Source: Parapedobacter indicus
Lineage (GTDB): Bacteria; Bacteroidota; Bacteroidia; Sphingobacteriales; Sphingobacteriaceae
Assembly: GCF_900113765.1 (NCBI RefSeq)
Contig: NZ_FOQO01000002.1
Span: 310,001-374,000 of the forward strand
Length of the DNA: 64,000 nt
Reading direction: 5' to 3'
The position numbers were made by a program, and so were the translations under genes. The notes beneath the pieces are model-generated. The model saw nothing but the letters and a program-made list of their open reading frames with translations. It was not told the DNA's origin and searched no databases. Below are positions 18,145-28,106 of the stretch, one piece after another. Every line of letters starts with the position of its first letter. Position 1 is the stretch's first letter.

Positions 18145-19836
18145 TTAATAATTCGGATTCTGTGTCAGTCCGCTGGTTAACACCTCTGTGGAAGGGATCG
18201 GCCAAAGGTACTGGCGGGTCGCGTCAAATTTACGCACTGCCAATTGTTTGATCAACCCCGCTCCTGCCAATGCCGAAAAGTCGGCCACTCCGTCTTCATC
18301 TATTTCAGGGGTTTCCGGAAAGAACCACAGATCTTTGCTGGTTACCTTTGCGCGGAGGTCAGCTGGGTCAAGTAGGCCATAATTAGGCTTATTCAGTGCC
18401 TTCTCAGCAAGTTGCCAACGAATCAGGTCCATGTAACGGATTCCTTCCAATGCGAACTCCATGCGTCGCTCGATCCGCACCTGTTGACGCAAAGAAGCTT
18501 GATCGGCCAACGTTACTGCCGGATACGCATCCGTGGTTGCAGGATCGACGCCATATGCCCGGGCGCGTACTTGATTGATTGCGTTTATCACGGACTCATC
18601 GATCTCATTCAGCTCGATTTTTGCTTCTGCATATAGTAACAATACATCTGCAAACCGGATAACGATCTTGTCGGGTTCTGTTTGCCAAGAGTTCAACAGC
18701 CAATCGCCGTCGATTCCCTTTTTCCATACGAGGCCGTTGAATGAGGCATACTCGGCAACGGAACGCGTATCGCGGTTTTCAACCAACTGTCCGGTTGATA
18801 CTTGACGCACTTTGAGTGTATCGGGATGTGGTTCGTAGATATAGCCGAGGTGTTCGGCTCCAAAAGGAACGATGGTGGCTGCACAACGCGGGTCGCGGTT
18901 AGCGAACGGTTCCCTTGGATTAAACACATCGGATTCGTCTATCGGCTTGCCATCTGTACACAGAAACGCGCAGAATAAGTCCCACGACGGATCCTTGGCT
19001 GCCCATCCCCCCGCATTCCGGGTTACATAATTCTGGGCATCTCCCTTCGTCACTTTCAATTCGATAGACCGGGGGAAACCAAATACCACCTCAGGCGAAT
19101 TTTTGGTCTTCGACAGGAAAAGTTCGGCAAAATTTGGATGCAACGTATAAACTCCCAAGTCAATGCAATCTTTCGCTGCGTCCCTTGCCGTTATCCAATC
19201 ACCCATATAAGCCGCAATGCGAGCTTTCAATGCGTACGCTGCACCTTTCGTGGCACGCTTTAATTCACCGCTTCCGAATTCTGCTTTCAGGTGTTCCGCG
19301 GCGTAGTCAAAATCCTCGTATATTTTTTCCAGTACGAAAGCCGGCTCGCTCTGCCCAAGTTCCAATGCTTCATCGATATCCAGCATTTTGTCGCTGTATA
19401 CGATGTTCCCGTAATGGGATAACAGGTACGCATATTGGGCTGCGCGCACAAATCGGGCTTCGGCGGCGTAGCGCTCAATTTCCTCCTCGGACAACACGTC
19501 AGCTGCCCGTTCCACGCTTTGAACGACATTATTGGCACGGGCGATGCATTTATAAGCGTTCGTCCAACGGTCTTTGACAAAACCTGTCTCCCCATTTAGG
19601 GTCGCTCCAGTAATCGGTGTGGTGGCATCGCGATAGATCCAGTCGTCCGTCCATTCGTCATTGTCTTCCGGCCAAAAGACATGCTTGTAAAAGCCGTTTA
19701 AGGACATTTCGATTTCATCTGCCGTCGAGTTCCAGGTCTCGCTGGAACCATCGGATAGTGGATTTAAGTCAAGTTTGCCGCATGCTGTCCAAAGGACGAT
19801 TCCACTTACTATTAATAAATACCGTAGTCTTTTCAT
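18145..19836 (-). CDS. SusD/RagB-family surface lipoprotein (PUL-B)
   Basis: 563 residues, lipobox IVLWTAC near residue 18. N-terminal SusD helices (AEARFVRAAQYAYLLSHYG) and the C-terminal features FALEGIRYMDLIRWQLAEKALN and YLWPIPSTEVLTSGLTQNPNY identify the family. It should pair with the SusC encoded 26 bp upstream. The ATG at 19836 is chosen because GGAAAGGG lies 8 nt before it and it opens the lipoprotein signal. Longer in-frame starts reach back into susC. Confidence 0.95.
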   Translation of the reverse strand: MKRLRYLLIVSGIVLWTACGKLDLNPLSDGSSETWNSTADEIEMSLNGFYKHVFWPEDNDEWTDDWIYRDATTPITGATLNGETGFVKDRWTNAYKCIARANNVVQSVERAADVLSEEEIERYAAEARFVRAAQYAYLLSHYGNIVYSDKMLDIDEALELGQSEPAFVLEKIYEDFDYAAEHLKAEFGSGELKRATKGAAYALKARIAAYMGDWITARDAAKDCIDLGVYTLHPNFAELFLSKTKNSPEVVFGFPRSIELKVTKGDAQNYVTRNAGGWAAKDPSWDLFCAFLCTDGKPIDESDVFNPREPFANRDPRCAATIVPFGAEHLGYIYEPHPDTLKVRQVSTGQLVENRDTRSVAEYASFNGLVWKKGIDGDWLLNSWQTEPDKIVIRFADVLLLYAEAKIELNEIDESVINAINQVRARAYGVDPATTDAYPAVTLADQASLRQQVRIERRMEFALEGIRYMDLIRWQLAEKALNKPNYGLLDPADLRAKVTSKDLWFFPETPEIDEDGVADFSALAGAGLIKQLAVRKFDATRQYLWPIPSTEVLTSGLTQNPNY

Positions 19837-19862
19837 TTTTATTTCCCTTTCCATTATCATCC

Positions 19863-22800
19863 TTAAAACCGTATTGCCGCGCCGATTAAATATGTTCTCG
19901 TAATAGGATATCCCAATGATGTATTTTCTGGATCCCATCCTTTAGGAAAATTGTGTTTTACGAATACATCATTTACGGTTCCGTAAAGACGTATACTGCC
20001 TATACCAACCCGCTCCAGCAATGCCGCCGGTAAATTGTATCCCACTGAAATATTCTTCAACCGCAGATATCCTCCGTTGATCAGCCAATAGTCAGACATG
20101 GCGTAATTGTTTCCAGCCGATGTATTCGAATACCTGGGATACAGAGCCGACCTATTTACCTCTTCTGTATTGTAATGGCTCCATGAATTGCCATCCAAAA
20201 TAATCGGGAAGTTTCCATAGTTTTCTAGCAGAGGCCTAACAATGTGTGTAGATAAACGTGAATTTCTTTTACCTACCCCTTCAATTACAATACCGAAATC
20301 CCATTGACGATAACCCACATTCACATTTCCCCCGAACATATACCTTGGCAACGAGCCTCCGAGAAATACTCGGTCGTACTCGGGCGATATCTTCCCATCG
20401 GGAGTTCCCTCGGGGCCGCTGATATCCCGATATCGCACATCCCCGGGTGCAACATTCGCATTGAGTGTAGCCGAGTTATCCACTTCTTCCTGCGTTTGGT
20501 AAAGACCATCGGAAATATACCCGTACCATTCGTTGAATTCGCTTCCTTCTACTTTGATCTGGTCACCTAAAAATTCGGTTCCGCCTAAGTTTCCCATACG
20601 CGAACGGAAATCAGACACATTGAAAGATGCGTTGTAATGCCAATTGTCAAACCGTTCTCTCCATCCCACTTGTGCTTCCCACCCCCGTGTATACATATTT
20701 CCGGTATTCTGATAGGGATTATCAAACCCGACAAAATCCGGTATCTCCAATTCGAGAAGTATATCCTTCGTTGTTTTCTGATAATAATCAAACACCACAC
20801 TTAGGCGATTATCCAGAAGATTTGCATCTACACCGATATCATAAGAATGCGTGGTTTCCCAAGTAATATCACGGATAGCATATTGCCATTGTGCGGCCGA
20901 CTGCGCGGACACCACGTTATTTCCGTTATAAAACAAGGAATTGTTTTCAAAGCGTAAAATAGCTTGGTAAGGATAGTTTCCAATACGTTCATTGCCTAAA
21001 GTTCCCCACGATCCACGGATCTTCAGAAATGACAATATGCCGTTTTTATTAAAAAATGGCTCTTCTGTCACAACCCAGCCAGCAGAAATCGATGGGAATG
21101 CCCCCCAACGGTAGCCAGGAGCAAACCGGGAAGAGGCATCATAACGTAGGTTACCCTGCAGAAGGTACCTGCTTTTATAGTTGTAGCTGACTCGACCAAA
21201 CCACGACCGATATGCATTTTCGTAAGCATTCCCATTATTATCACGAAAAGCAAGTGGTCCAAGGTTTAGATACGGATAATTATCCAAATCGTATTGATCA
21301 CGCGAGGCCCCCAGATTTTCATTGAACGCTTTGAAATATTCATAACCTGCCAACAATCCCAATTGGTGGTCACCAAATTTTTTGTCGTAATTGGCTAAGA
21401 ATTGCACCGTATAACGATAATCATCATTCCTGCTTTCTGATAAATTCGTATTCGTTGCACCTTCAATATAACCCGCAACTTGATCTGGACTAGACCAAGT
21501 TGTATAGGGTATCTGCTTGTTAAAAATCTTTCCCTTATTCATATTAAGAAAGGGAGAAAAAATACCCGACAGCTTTAATCCGTCTAAAGGTTTATAATCT
21601 ATGTTTATCTTGCCACCCAGTTGATTATACCACGCATTATTGAACCCCCCGTGGTTCAAGCGGGCATAAATATTAGCTCCATCCTTACCAGCGCCGATCC
21701 TACCATCGGACCAAATAGCGGCATAAATTGGTGGCACGATACCCATTTTATATAGCGGATCCATAATAGGCTGTTTCGATATCGTTCGTTTAAAGTTAAT
21801 ATCCATCGATGCCGAAATCCGATCACCAATCGTAGCATCTGTATTGATTCGGCCTGTCAGTCGTTCGTAGGAGCGGTGATTGTGTAACGCGTCAATCCGG
21901 TCATAAGCTAGCGAGGCTCGTGAGCGAATCGTTTCTCCGGCACCATAGATACTCAGTATATGACTTTGTCGGGGTGCAGCATTCTTCATGATAAGACCCT
22001 GCCAATCCGTATCCGGGAATTCGTCTGGTCGTTCCTGATTCAGGGAAACGTAATTATCTATTACATCCTTTGGATAGTTTGGATATTCATTATCGTTATT
22101 ACCATTGTCGTTCCATCGGAGTTCATTGACCAGTTGCATAAATCGCACAGCGTCGACATATTCAGGCGTTGCTGTTGGTGTTTCCCAACCTTGCTCAAAA
22201 TTGTATTCGATACCAGATTGGCCTGCTTTTGCCCGTTTTGTGGTAACCAATATAACTCCAGAAGCAGCCCGCGAGCCATATATCGAAGCAGAAGCAGCAT
22301 CCTTTAACACGGAAATATTATCGATGTCGTTGGGGTTAATAGAATTAATATCGTCTATAGGCACACCATCAAGAATAATCAACGGGTTAGATCCTGCGTC
22401 TGTAAGAGTTGTTATACCCCGTACACGTATAGTTGCCGAGGCGCCCGGAGCATTACCACTGCGCGTAACCATCAAACCCGGCACCGCACCCTGCAAGGCA
22501 GTGGATACTTGGGTGGTCTTACGCGCCGCGATCTCCTGTCCCTGCACAGAAGAAACTGCTCCTGTGAGGTCCTTTTTCTGCATCGTACCATACCCAACGA
22601 CCACCACTTCTTGTAAATCCGACTTATCCGGCTGGAGTACAATCGACAGTGGTTGGGCGCCTGATGTACTCACTTCCTGCGAAACAAACCCTAAATAGGA
22701 CACGATCAAAACAGCGTCCGCTGATGGAATTTCCAATGTGAAGCGACCATCATCTCCGGTCGTCGTACCGATGTGACTGGCTCCTTTAACCGACACACTT

Positions 22801-23192
22801 GCTCCCTCCAACGGCGCTCCAGTATCGTCATGTACGATGCCTGGGATGACACGCTGCTGTTTCGTGGGCGCTTTAGAAGATACCCCCCGTCGTGCTGCAA
22901 TAATATTAACCGTTCCTCCGATAATGCGGTATTCCAACCGGTTCGGAATCAGCACGGCATCTAAAATCTCTTTGATGGACTTATCCTGTAATTCAATGTC
23001 CATCTTTCCACACCGTGCGATGAGTTCTTCTTCGTAGAAGAACTTAAGACCGGTTTGCTTTTTTAAATCAGCAAGTATGTGGGCTACTGTCGTGCCCTTG
23101 TACGAAACTGACAGTGGCTGGGCACGTGTCTCCGCCTTGGCGGAAACTACCAATACCACCCAAACAAATAATAGAAGTTTCCTCATTTGCAT
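19863..23192 (-). CDS. SusC/RagA-family TonB-dependent transporter with STN domain (PUL-B)
   Basis: 1109 residues. Signal peptide, STN domain (about 25-100; LSVSYKGTTVAHILADLKKQ), carboxypeptidase-like beta domain (GIVHDDTGAPLEGASVSVKG), LQEVVVVGYG, plug with LKDAASASIYGSRAASGVI, and a barrel ending GAAIRF. It imports the PUL-B ligand across the outer membrane using TonB energy and can signal to the FecR upstream. Two ATGs (23192 and 23186) are six bases apart; either gives the same signal peptide. Confidence 0.95.
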   Translation of the reverse strand: MQMRKLLLFVWVVLVVSAKAETRAQPLSVSYKGTTVAHILADLKKQTGLKFFYEEELIARCGKMDIELQDKSIKEILDAVLIPNRLEYRIIGGTVNIIAARRGVSSKAPTKQQRVIPGIVHDDTGAPLEGASVSVKGASHIGTTTGDDGRFTLEIPSADAVLIVSYLGFVSQEVSTSGAQPLSIVLQPDKSDLQEVVVVGYGTMQKKDLTGAVSSVQGQEIAARKTTQVSTALQGAVPGLMVTRSGNAPGASATIRVRGITTLTDAGSNPLIILDGVPIDDINSINPNDIDNISVLKDAASASIYGSRAASGVILVTTKRAKAGQSGIEYNFEQGWETPTATPEYVDAVRFMQLVNELRWNDNGNNDNEYPNYPKDVIDNYVSLNQERPDEFPDTDWQGLIMKNAAPRQSHILSIYGAGETIRSRASLAYDRIDALHNHRSYERLTGRINTDATIGDRISASMDINFKRTISKQPIMDPLYKMGIVPPIYAAIWSDGRIGAGKDGANIYARLNHGGFNNAWYNQLGGKINIDYKPLDGLKLSGIFSPFLNMNKGKIFNKQIPYTTWSSPDQVAGYIEGATNTNLSESRNDDYRYTVQFLANYDKKFGDHQLGLLAGYEYFKAFNENLGASRDQYDLDNYPYLNLGPLAFRDNNGNAYENAYRSWFGRVSYNYKSRYLLQGNLRYDASSRFAPGYRWGAFPSISAGWVVTEEPFFNKNGILSFLKIRGSWGTLGNERIGNYPYQAILRFENNSLFYNGNNVVSAQSAAQWQYAIRDITWETTHSYDIGVDANLLDNRLSVVFDYYQKTTKDILLELEIPDFVGFDNPYQNTGNMYTRGWEAQVGWRERFDNWHYNASFNVSDFRSRMGNLGGTEFLGDQIKVEGSEFNEWYGYISDGLYQTQEEVDNSATLNANVAPGDVRYRDISGPEGTPDGKISPEYDRVFLGGSLPRYMFGGNVNVGYRQWDFGIVIEGVGKRNSRLSTHIVRPLLENYGNFPIILDGNSWSHYNTEEVNRSALYPRYSNTSAGNNYAMSDYWLINGGYLRLKNISVGYNLPAALLERVGIGSIRLYGTVNDVFVKHNFPKGWDPENTSLGYPITRTYLIGAAIRF

Positions 23193-23227
23193 TACTTTTT
23201 AGTTTAAAAAATTGGTTTATTCTTGTT

Positions 23228-24349
23228 TTATTCTGATTTGAAATGTACACTCACCGACTTTCCTTCAATCCTGAAATCCGCACGAAACACATAAGCAAGC
23301 ATCTCCAACAATTCTGACAGTCGAACATTTCTTGCTATGCCCCCTGTATATTGTTTATCTGGGATTTCGCCTTCATACTGTACGTCAAACCCGTACCACC
23401 GCGATAGTTCGTCAAGGATGTTGACAATTTTTCCCTGCCTGAAATAAAATTCGCCATTTTTCCATGCCAATGCCTGTTGGAAATCTGCAGGCCCCACAGC
23501 TATTTTATCTTCAGTTACCTGTGCCAATTGCCCCGGCTGCAGGATCAACGCATCCGAACCCGTTGTCATCCGCACAGCACCTTCAACCAACGTAGTTGCA
23601 ACGTTTGAGAATGTATTCACATTGAAGGCTGTTCCCAGCACCGTGATTTCGGTTCCCTGTAAATCCACTACAAATGGGTGGCTCGCATCTCCGGTTACTT
23701 CGAAAAAAGCTTCGCCTTCCAAAAAGACACGCCGTTCTGATTTAGAAAATGAAACGGGAAATCGTAATTTACTATCCGAATTCAACCATACACGTGAGGA
23801 ATCGGGCAACGTGAATTGAAACATGCCCGCTTTTGGAACAATGAGCGTATTATATCGTTCCTCCTCATGACGGTCGATTTGTGTATCATGGCTTGCCCAG
23901 ACAATTTGTGTACTATCGCTTAGGTTAATTCGTCCGCCATCAGGCAATACCAATGTTGCCCGGCTGCTCGCTGGCAACAGATCTTCTCCCCACCGACTCA
24001 CCAGTTGGCTAATCGGTTGATCGTTAATTCCACCACCACCCATTGTCCAAAAAGACAACATTCCAATTACCAACATCGCAGCCGCAGCCGACAGCCATTT
24101 CCATCGGGCGCCGAAGCGCTTGACGTTCCGTTTACGGCGAATGGCATCCCAAGCACCGTCCAAGTCCAGCCGCCGGACGTATTCGACCTCTGCGGGCAGT
24201 GTTTCGGAAGACCGGATGCTTTCCATCAGCTTCCGGTTTGCTTCATTTTGGTTTAACCAATCGTTCAACCGTGCGGCTTCCTCCTCCGTCAAACGGTTTT
24301 CTATTGCTTTTGCGATTAATACGCCGATGTTAAAACGGTTGGTTTTCAT
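23228..24349 (-). CDS. FecR-family anti-sigma factor (PUL-B)
   Basis: 373 residues: a cytoplasmic N-terminal region with helical anti-sigma segment (NRLTEEEAARLNDWLNQNEA), one membrane helix (WLSAAAAMLVIGMLSFWTM, about 85-103), then the periplasmic FecR domain (FQFTLPDSSRVWLNSDS, EGEAFFEVTG) and a DUF4974 end (RWYGFDVQYEGEIPD). It holds the PUL-B sigma factor inactive until SusC signals. It lies 60 bp downstream of the sigma gene. Confidence 0.93.
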   Translation of the reverse strand: MKTNRFNIGVLIAKAIENRLTEEEAARLNDWLNQNEANRKLMESIRSSETLPAEVEYVRRLDLDGAWDAIRRKRNVKRFGARWKWLSAAAAMLVIGMLSFWTMGGGGINDQPISQLVSRWGEDLLPASSRATLVLPDGGRINLSDSTQIVWASHDTQIDRHEEERYNTLIVPKAGMFQFTLPDSSRVWLNSDSKLRFPVSFSKSERRVFLEGEAFFEVTGDASHPFVVDLQGTEITVLGTAFNVNTFSNVATTLVEGAVRMTTGSDALILQPGQLAQVTEDKIAVGPADFQQALAWKNGEFYFRQGKIVNILDELSRWYGFDVQYEGEIPDKQYTGGIARNVRLSELLEMLAYVFRADFRIEGKSVSVHFKSE

Positions 24350-24409
24350 TCCTCAATTTGGGATTAAGGAACGCTCACTGCAAAAAGGGGTGACAAAAAA
24401 GATGATTTT

Positions 24410-24928
24410 TTAAGAAAGAAGATAACAAAGCAGGAGATACATCTCGGGAGTGACTAATTTCTTCAATGTCTTAAGTGCTCGCTGCTTTTGGGTTTTTACG
24501 GTGTTGATGCTGATATTCAGGCGCTCCGCAATCTCGGCATTTGATAGCCCTTCAAAGTATCCCAAGTGGACCACCTCTTTGCATGCCTGCGGCAGTTGTT
24601 CGATCGCGGCGACCAATTCACCGACTGCCTCTGCACGAATAATCTTATCGAGATATGAAGATTCTTCGGAAATCGAGGCTGCTGACAAATGCATGTATCT
24701 TAAATGTACCTTTTGATGGCGGACATGATTGTAGCAACTGTGCCTAACCGCTGAATATAGGAATGATTGCAAGGCTTGCTCGCCTCCTTTTATCGAAGTA
24801 GGATGATCCCATAGGTATACAAAGACATCTTGAACGATGTCCTCAACCACGGACTCATCCTGTATCAGTTGCCATGCAAAGTGACAGAGACGACGGTAGT
24901 ATGCACGAAATACCCCTTCGATATCCAT
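24410..24928 (-). CDS. ECF-type RNA polymerase sigma factor (PUL-B)
   Basis: 172 residues: region 2 (VFRAYYRRLCHFAWQLI... VVEDIVQDVFVYLWDHP) and region 4 (LSNAEIAERLNISINTVKTQ). It ends in a hydrophobic run (MYLLLCYLLS). Expected to drive the PUL-B operon and autoregulate through FecR. The 104 bp upstream hold no perfect TAnnTTTG; the nearest is TAATATTG (minus strand) about 50 bp before the ATG, one base off. Confidence 0.93.
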   Translation of the reverse strand: MDIEGVFRAYYRRLCHFAWQLIQDESVVEDIVQDVFVYLWDHPTSIKGGEQALQSFLYSAVRHSCYNHVRHQKVHLRYMHLSAASISEESSYLDKIIRAEAVGELVAAIEQLPQACKEVVHLGYFEGLSNAEIAERLNISINTVKTQKQRALKTLKKLVTPEMYLLLCYLLS

Positions 24929-25032
24929 AATTTTTGGGCACGTTTATAAAATGATTGAATCAGTTGAGGCAATATTAACGATTATTTCTGACTTACATAA
25001 CGCAAATGCAGTATTACCGATACTCGAAGCGC

Positions 25033-25317
25033 TTAGCTATTTTTCAGGGCCGAACGCAAACGGACAATTTCCTCCTGCAATTCCAATACGCGCTGATACA
25101 GTGTATTGGCGACCTCTAATCCCTGTGGGTTTACTTCGAGCTCCATATGCCAATTGACCAAGCGCTCCACCGCACCGAGCGCGTCATGTGGGATGCAACG
25201 CTGCCTGTTTACCGATGTAAGCTGCACCAGACCACTCTCTTCCAGATAATCGATGAACGTTACTTCAATTTGATGGATATGGCAATATTCCTTTACAGTG
25301 ATGACGTCCTTTTTCAT
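25033..25317 (-). CDS. cbpM: CbpM-like chaperone modulator (MerR-type fold)
   Basis: 94 residues. The N-terminal half is the MerR-like helix-turn-helix fold of CbpM (ITVKEYCHIHQIEVTFIDYL ... LVQL), and the C-terminal half is a coiled coil (VLELQEEIVRLRSAL). CbpM binds the J domain of CbpA and blocks its DnaK co-chaperone and DNA-binding activity. It lies 14 bp downstream of the CbpA gene, behind a strong AGGAGG, and is expected to be co-translated with it. Confidence 0.85.
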   Translation of the reverse strand: MKKDVITVKEYCHIHQIEVTFIDYLEESGLVQLTSVNRQRCIPHDALGAVERLVNWHMELEVNPQGLEVANTLYQRVLELQEEIVRLRSALKNS

Positions 25318-25325
25318 GCTTTTAT

Positions 25326-25331
25326 CCTCCT
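25326..25331 (-). promoter_or_regulatory. Strong Shine-Dalgarno of cbpM
   Basis: AGGAGG on the minus strand, 8 nt before the ATG at 25317 and abutting the stop of cbpA. It is a full consensus site, stronger than most in this window, where many starts show only A-rich leaders. Confidence 0.75.
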
Positions 25332-26231
25332 TTACAATTGGGCCAATTGGCTGAATAGCTCTTTCTGTTTGGCGGTCAGGTTGGTTGGAATTTTCACAGC
25401 TAGGGTGATATAAAGATCGCCGAAGTGTCCTTCTTTTTTGTATACCGGAAATCCTTTGCCTTTCAATCGTACCTTTGTGCCATTTTGGGTTTCCGGCTTG
25501 ATTTTCATTTTAACAGGGCCTGCCATTGTATCGATCTGAAGCTCGCCTCCCAATATAGCTGTGTATAAATCGATGTCCATGGTGCGATATAAATCATTTC
25601 CCTGCCGTTTCCATACCGGATCGGGTGCAATATTGAATTTAATATACAGATCACCATTAGGCCCTCCATTCATACCGGGACTACCCCATCCAGCCAATTT
25701 AATGGTCTGCCCGTCGGCAATACCGGCCTGAACCGTAATCCGTACATTTTTGCCATTTACCGTAAATGTCCGCTGGTGTGTATAGTAGGCCTCTTCCAGA
25801 GACAATTCCAGTTCTGCATGATAGTCCTGCCCCTTGAATACAGTACGTCTGCCCCCGCCGGCGCGTGTACCGAAAAGGGATTCGAAGAAATCCGAAAATT
25901 CGCCTTCATCAAAATTTCCGGTATACTCATATTGGGATTGTCCACCTGATGCATTTCGGCTGCGCGTACGTCCCTGTTGTCTTTGGGCTTGCTCAAACTG
26001 TTCACCATGTTGCCAATGTTCTCCATATTGGTCATATTTCTTGCGTTTTTCGGGATCAGACAATACCTCGTTCGCTTCATTGACTTCCTGAAAGCGCTGT
26101 TTCGCCTGTTCATCGTTCGGGTTTACATCCGGATGGTATTTCCGCGCCAATTTGCGGTATGCCTTCTTAATGTCATCGGTGCTGGCTTTTTTATCCACCC
26201 CCAATACGTTATAGTAGTCAACAAATGCCAT
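25332..26231 (-). CDS. cbpA: CbpA-like J-domain co-chaperone
   Basis: 299 residues. J domain at about 4-70 with the HPD tripeptide in RKYHPDVNP that stimulates DnaK ATPase. A Gln/Gly-rich linker follows, and then the two DnaJ C-terminal beta domains ([15 protein letters not shown] ... [12 protein letters not shown]). The cysteine-rich zinc domain of true DnaJ is absent, which identifies the CbpA class. Followed by its modulator CbpM. It is a stress/housekeeping pair placed between two PULs, with no evident link to them. Confidence 0.9.
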   Translation of the reverse strand: MAFVDYYNVLGVDKKASTDDIKKAYRKLARKYHPDVNPNDEQAKQRFQEVNEANEVLSDPEKRKKYDQYGEHWQHGEQFEQAQRQQGRTRSRNASGGQSQYEYTGNFDEGEFSDFFESLFGTRAGGGRRTVFKGQDYHAELELSLEEAYYTHQRTFTVNGKNVRITVQAGIADGQTIKLAGWGSPGMNGGPNGDLYIKFNIAPDPVWKRQGNDLYRTMDIDLYTAILGGELQIDTMAGPVKMKIKPETQNGTKVRLKGKGFPVYKKEGHFGDLYITLAVKIPTNLTAKQKELFSQLAQL

Positions 26232-26251
26232 AAGTCTTTACAGTAATCATT

Positions 26252-26282
26252 CAAACTTAGCTAATTCTGCTTATATCGACAA
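26252..26282 (-). promoter_or_regulatory. Promoter of cbpA-cbpM
   Basis: On the minus strand TTG (26280-26282) is followed after 20 bp by TAAGTTTG (26252-26259). This fits the Bacteroidota promoter pattern TTG-N19-21-TAnnTTTG with no mismatch in the -7. It predicts a short leader of about 15 nt before the ATG at 26231. Confidence 0.65.
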
Positions 26283-26461
26283 GACAGATCCCCCTTTTCT
26301 GCACCCCTTCCGCACGGTATATACACCTATTCCGTACCCTTTATGTACCTTTATAACGTATATATTCGCTCCGAGAGACGATCATCAATCCATAAAAGTT
26401 CGGCAATTGGCATGGATCTTCAATCAGAGTTGCTACCTTAGTCTATTATAAACAGATCATC

Positions 26462-27040
26462 ATGGAACAACTATTGAGTCTTTTAAATGGCAATCTTGGC
26501 CAACAGCTTACGGCTGGGATTTCCAAACAAACCGGGGCTTCCGAAGCGGAAACCCAGTCGGTGGTATCAACGGCCTTGCCTGCGCTATTGGGTGCGTTGC
26601 AAAACAATGCAAGCAACAGCCAGGGCGCCCAAGGTATCTTGCAGGCCATCGGCTCCAAACATGACGGAAGTATCCTGGAAAATATTTCCGGCTTTTTGGG
26701 GAGTAACGACACGTCGGATGGGAACGGGATATTAAAACACGTATTGGGTAATAAGCAAGGCGCGTTGGAGCTGGGCATAGCCAAAAAAACCGGAGTATCT
26801 TCCGGTACAGTATCCAAGATATTAGCTATGTTGGCTCCTATCGTAATGGGATACTTAGGAAAGCAAAGCCGCAGCAATAACGTAAGTGACGGAAATGGGT
26901 TGAATGATTTATTGGGAGGTCTGCTCGGCGGACAATCCGGCAGTAACGTATTAGGCGGTCTTTTGGATCAAAATGGCGACGGAAAACTAGGCATGGATGA
27001 TGTCGGCGGTTTGCTGGGCGGCTTTTTCGGAAAAAAATGA
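26462..27040 (+). CDS. DUF937-family protein
   Basis: 192 residues, no signal peptide. The body follows the DUF937 pattern: helical repeats with small residues (QQLTAGISKQTGASEAETQ; then IAKKTGVSSGTVSKILAML). The C-terminus is Gly/Leu-rich (GGLLGG repeats) and contains one EF-hand-like loop DQNGDGKLGMDD, which could bind calcium. The function of the family is not established. One of only three plus-strand genes. Its stop lies 4 bp from the stop of the convergent PUL-C operon. The 230-bp gap upstream is shared with cbpA; only a weak -7 (TACCTTAG at 26434) was seen for this gene. Confidence 0.8.
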   Translation: MEQLLSLLNGNLGQQLTAGISKQTGASEAETQSVVSTALPALLGALQNNASNSQGAQGILQAIGSKHDGSILENISGFLGSNDTSDGNGILKHVLGNKQGALELGIAKKTGVSSGTVSKILAMLAPIVMGYLGKQSRSNNVSDGNGLNDLLGGLLGGQSGSNVLGGLLDQNGDGKLGMDDVGGLLGGFFGKK

Positions 27041-27044
27041 CTGG

Positions 27045-28106
27045 TTAATTTACGCTGTTAACTTTCGGAATCCGCTGAATCAACTTTGCCATATATTGGC
27101 TATACGGTTTTCCCTTGTGTTGGGACAGTTCAATTAATGTATGCAGTGCCCGTCCCTTAATGGATGGGATGTTGCCTTCCAAAACAGCAAAAACGTTGGT
27201 CAATTGGCCGGCAGAAAAAGATGGAACCGCTTTCAGCAGTAACTCCATACTTTTGTCGTGGAGCGGCAGGTTTCTAAACTTGGATAACAGCGAATTCTGA
27301 ACAGGCGTTGCGGCGGTTTCGATAAACCCGACGGCACGCATTTGCAGGACAGAGTCAGCCAAGAGTTCCGGAGTCAATTGATCGATGGCAAAGTGTGGAA
27401 TATAAGGGTCGTTACTACCGATCAAGGTGAGTATGATGGGAGCAAATTGCCGGTGTTGCTCATTGGTGAGGCGTTCGTAGACGAATTGCTGATAATCCAG
27501 CCGATCAGATCGAAGCATTGCTATAATCAGTGCATCGGTCAACCGTGCTTCCGTGTACCGGCGAATCTGCTGACGAACCGTACCATTTACGAAATGCCAC
27601 AGCGTATATACCGTGTACATCGCCCCTTCGACCGTGATGGATGCAAATGTAGGATTGGTTGCTCCCGTTACCGCATCCAACACACCCGATCGTACCTTTA
27701 GGGTGGTGTCGATCATGTCAGCCACGGCATAGTCCCGAAGCAGCGAACTGGTGTCAGCCAAAAGGCGACGCAGCTTTATGTGGTCATCCGTTGTTAGCGG
27801 CTGATGATCAAATTTGGTGATCGGATGACCCCGTGACATTTTATAATCCTGAAATTGACCAAGCAGATCCCAATAAATATGGATATCAACCGGCCTACAT
27901 AATCCATCTGCACATACGCCGGTGATCAGGTGTGCCGCATAACAAGCCGGTACACCTGCTGTATCCTTCAGCAGGTGTACGGTCACTACGGTCGAATCGT
28001 TCGCTTTGTATAAGAAATTAGCGTCTACGGCTGGCTCCTGACCATACGATACCGGGACAAACAGGTATCCTAGCAGCAAAAAGCCTAAAAAGCAGCTGGT
28101 TTTCAT
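27045..28106 (-). CDS. Secreted protein with FMN-binding (flavinylation-type) DAVTGAT motif (PUL-C)
   Basis: 353 residues with a signal peptide (to about VSYGQ). Paralogue of the protein at 14704-15657. It shares the CX4C pair (Cys65, Cys70), IHIYWDLLG, a TKFDH segment, DAVTGAT (residues 144-150, with Thr150 the predicted FMN-attachment site if ApbE acts on it) and YTVYTLWHFVNG. It has a longer helical C-terminal region, possibly HEAT-like. ATG 28106 overlaps the TGA of the FAD oxidoreductase as ATGA; an ATG at 28115 is also possible. Last gene of PUL-C, with no room for a terminator before the convergent DUF937 gene. FMN binding is inferred. Confidence 0.65.
   Translation of the reverse strand: MKTSCFLGFLLLGYLFVPVSYGQEPAVDANFLYKANDSTVVTVHLLKDTAGVPACYAAHLITGVCADGLCRPVDIHIYWDLLGQFQDYKMSRGHPITKFDHQPLTTDDHIKLRRLLADTSSLLRDYAVADMIDTTLKVRSGVLDAVTGATNPTFASITVEGAMYTVYTLWHFVNGTVRQQIRRYTEARLTDALIIAMLRSDRLDYQQFVYERLTNEQHRQFAPIILTLIGSNDPYIPHFAIDQLTPELLADSVLQMRAVGFIETAATPVQNSLLSKFRNLPLHDKSMELLLKAVPSFSAGQLTNVFAVLEGNIPSIKGRALHTLIELSQHKGKPYSQYMAKLIQRIPKVNSVN

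Noticed and set aside
26407..26441. Possible promoter TTG-N24-TACCTTAG for the DUF937 gene
   Set aside because: The spacer is longer than the usual 19-21 bp and the -7 has a mismatch.
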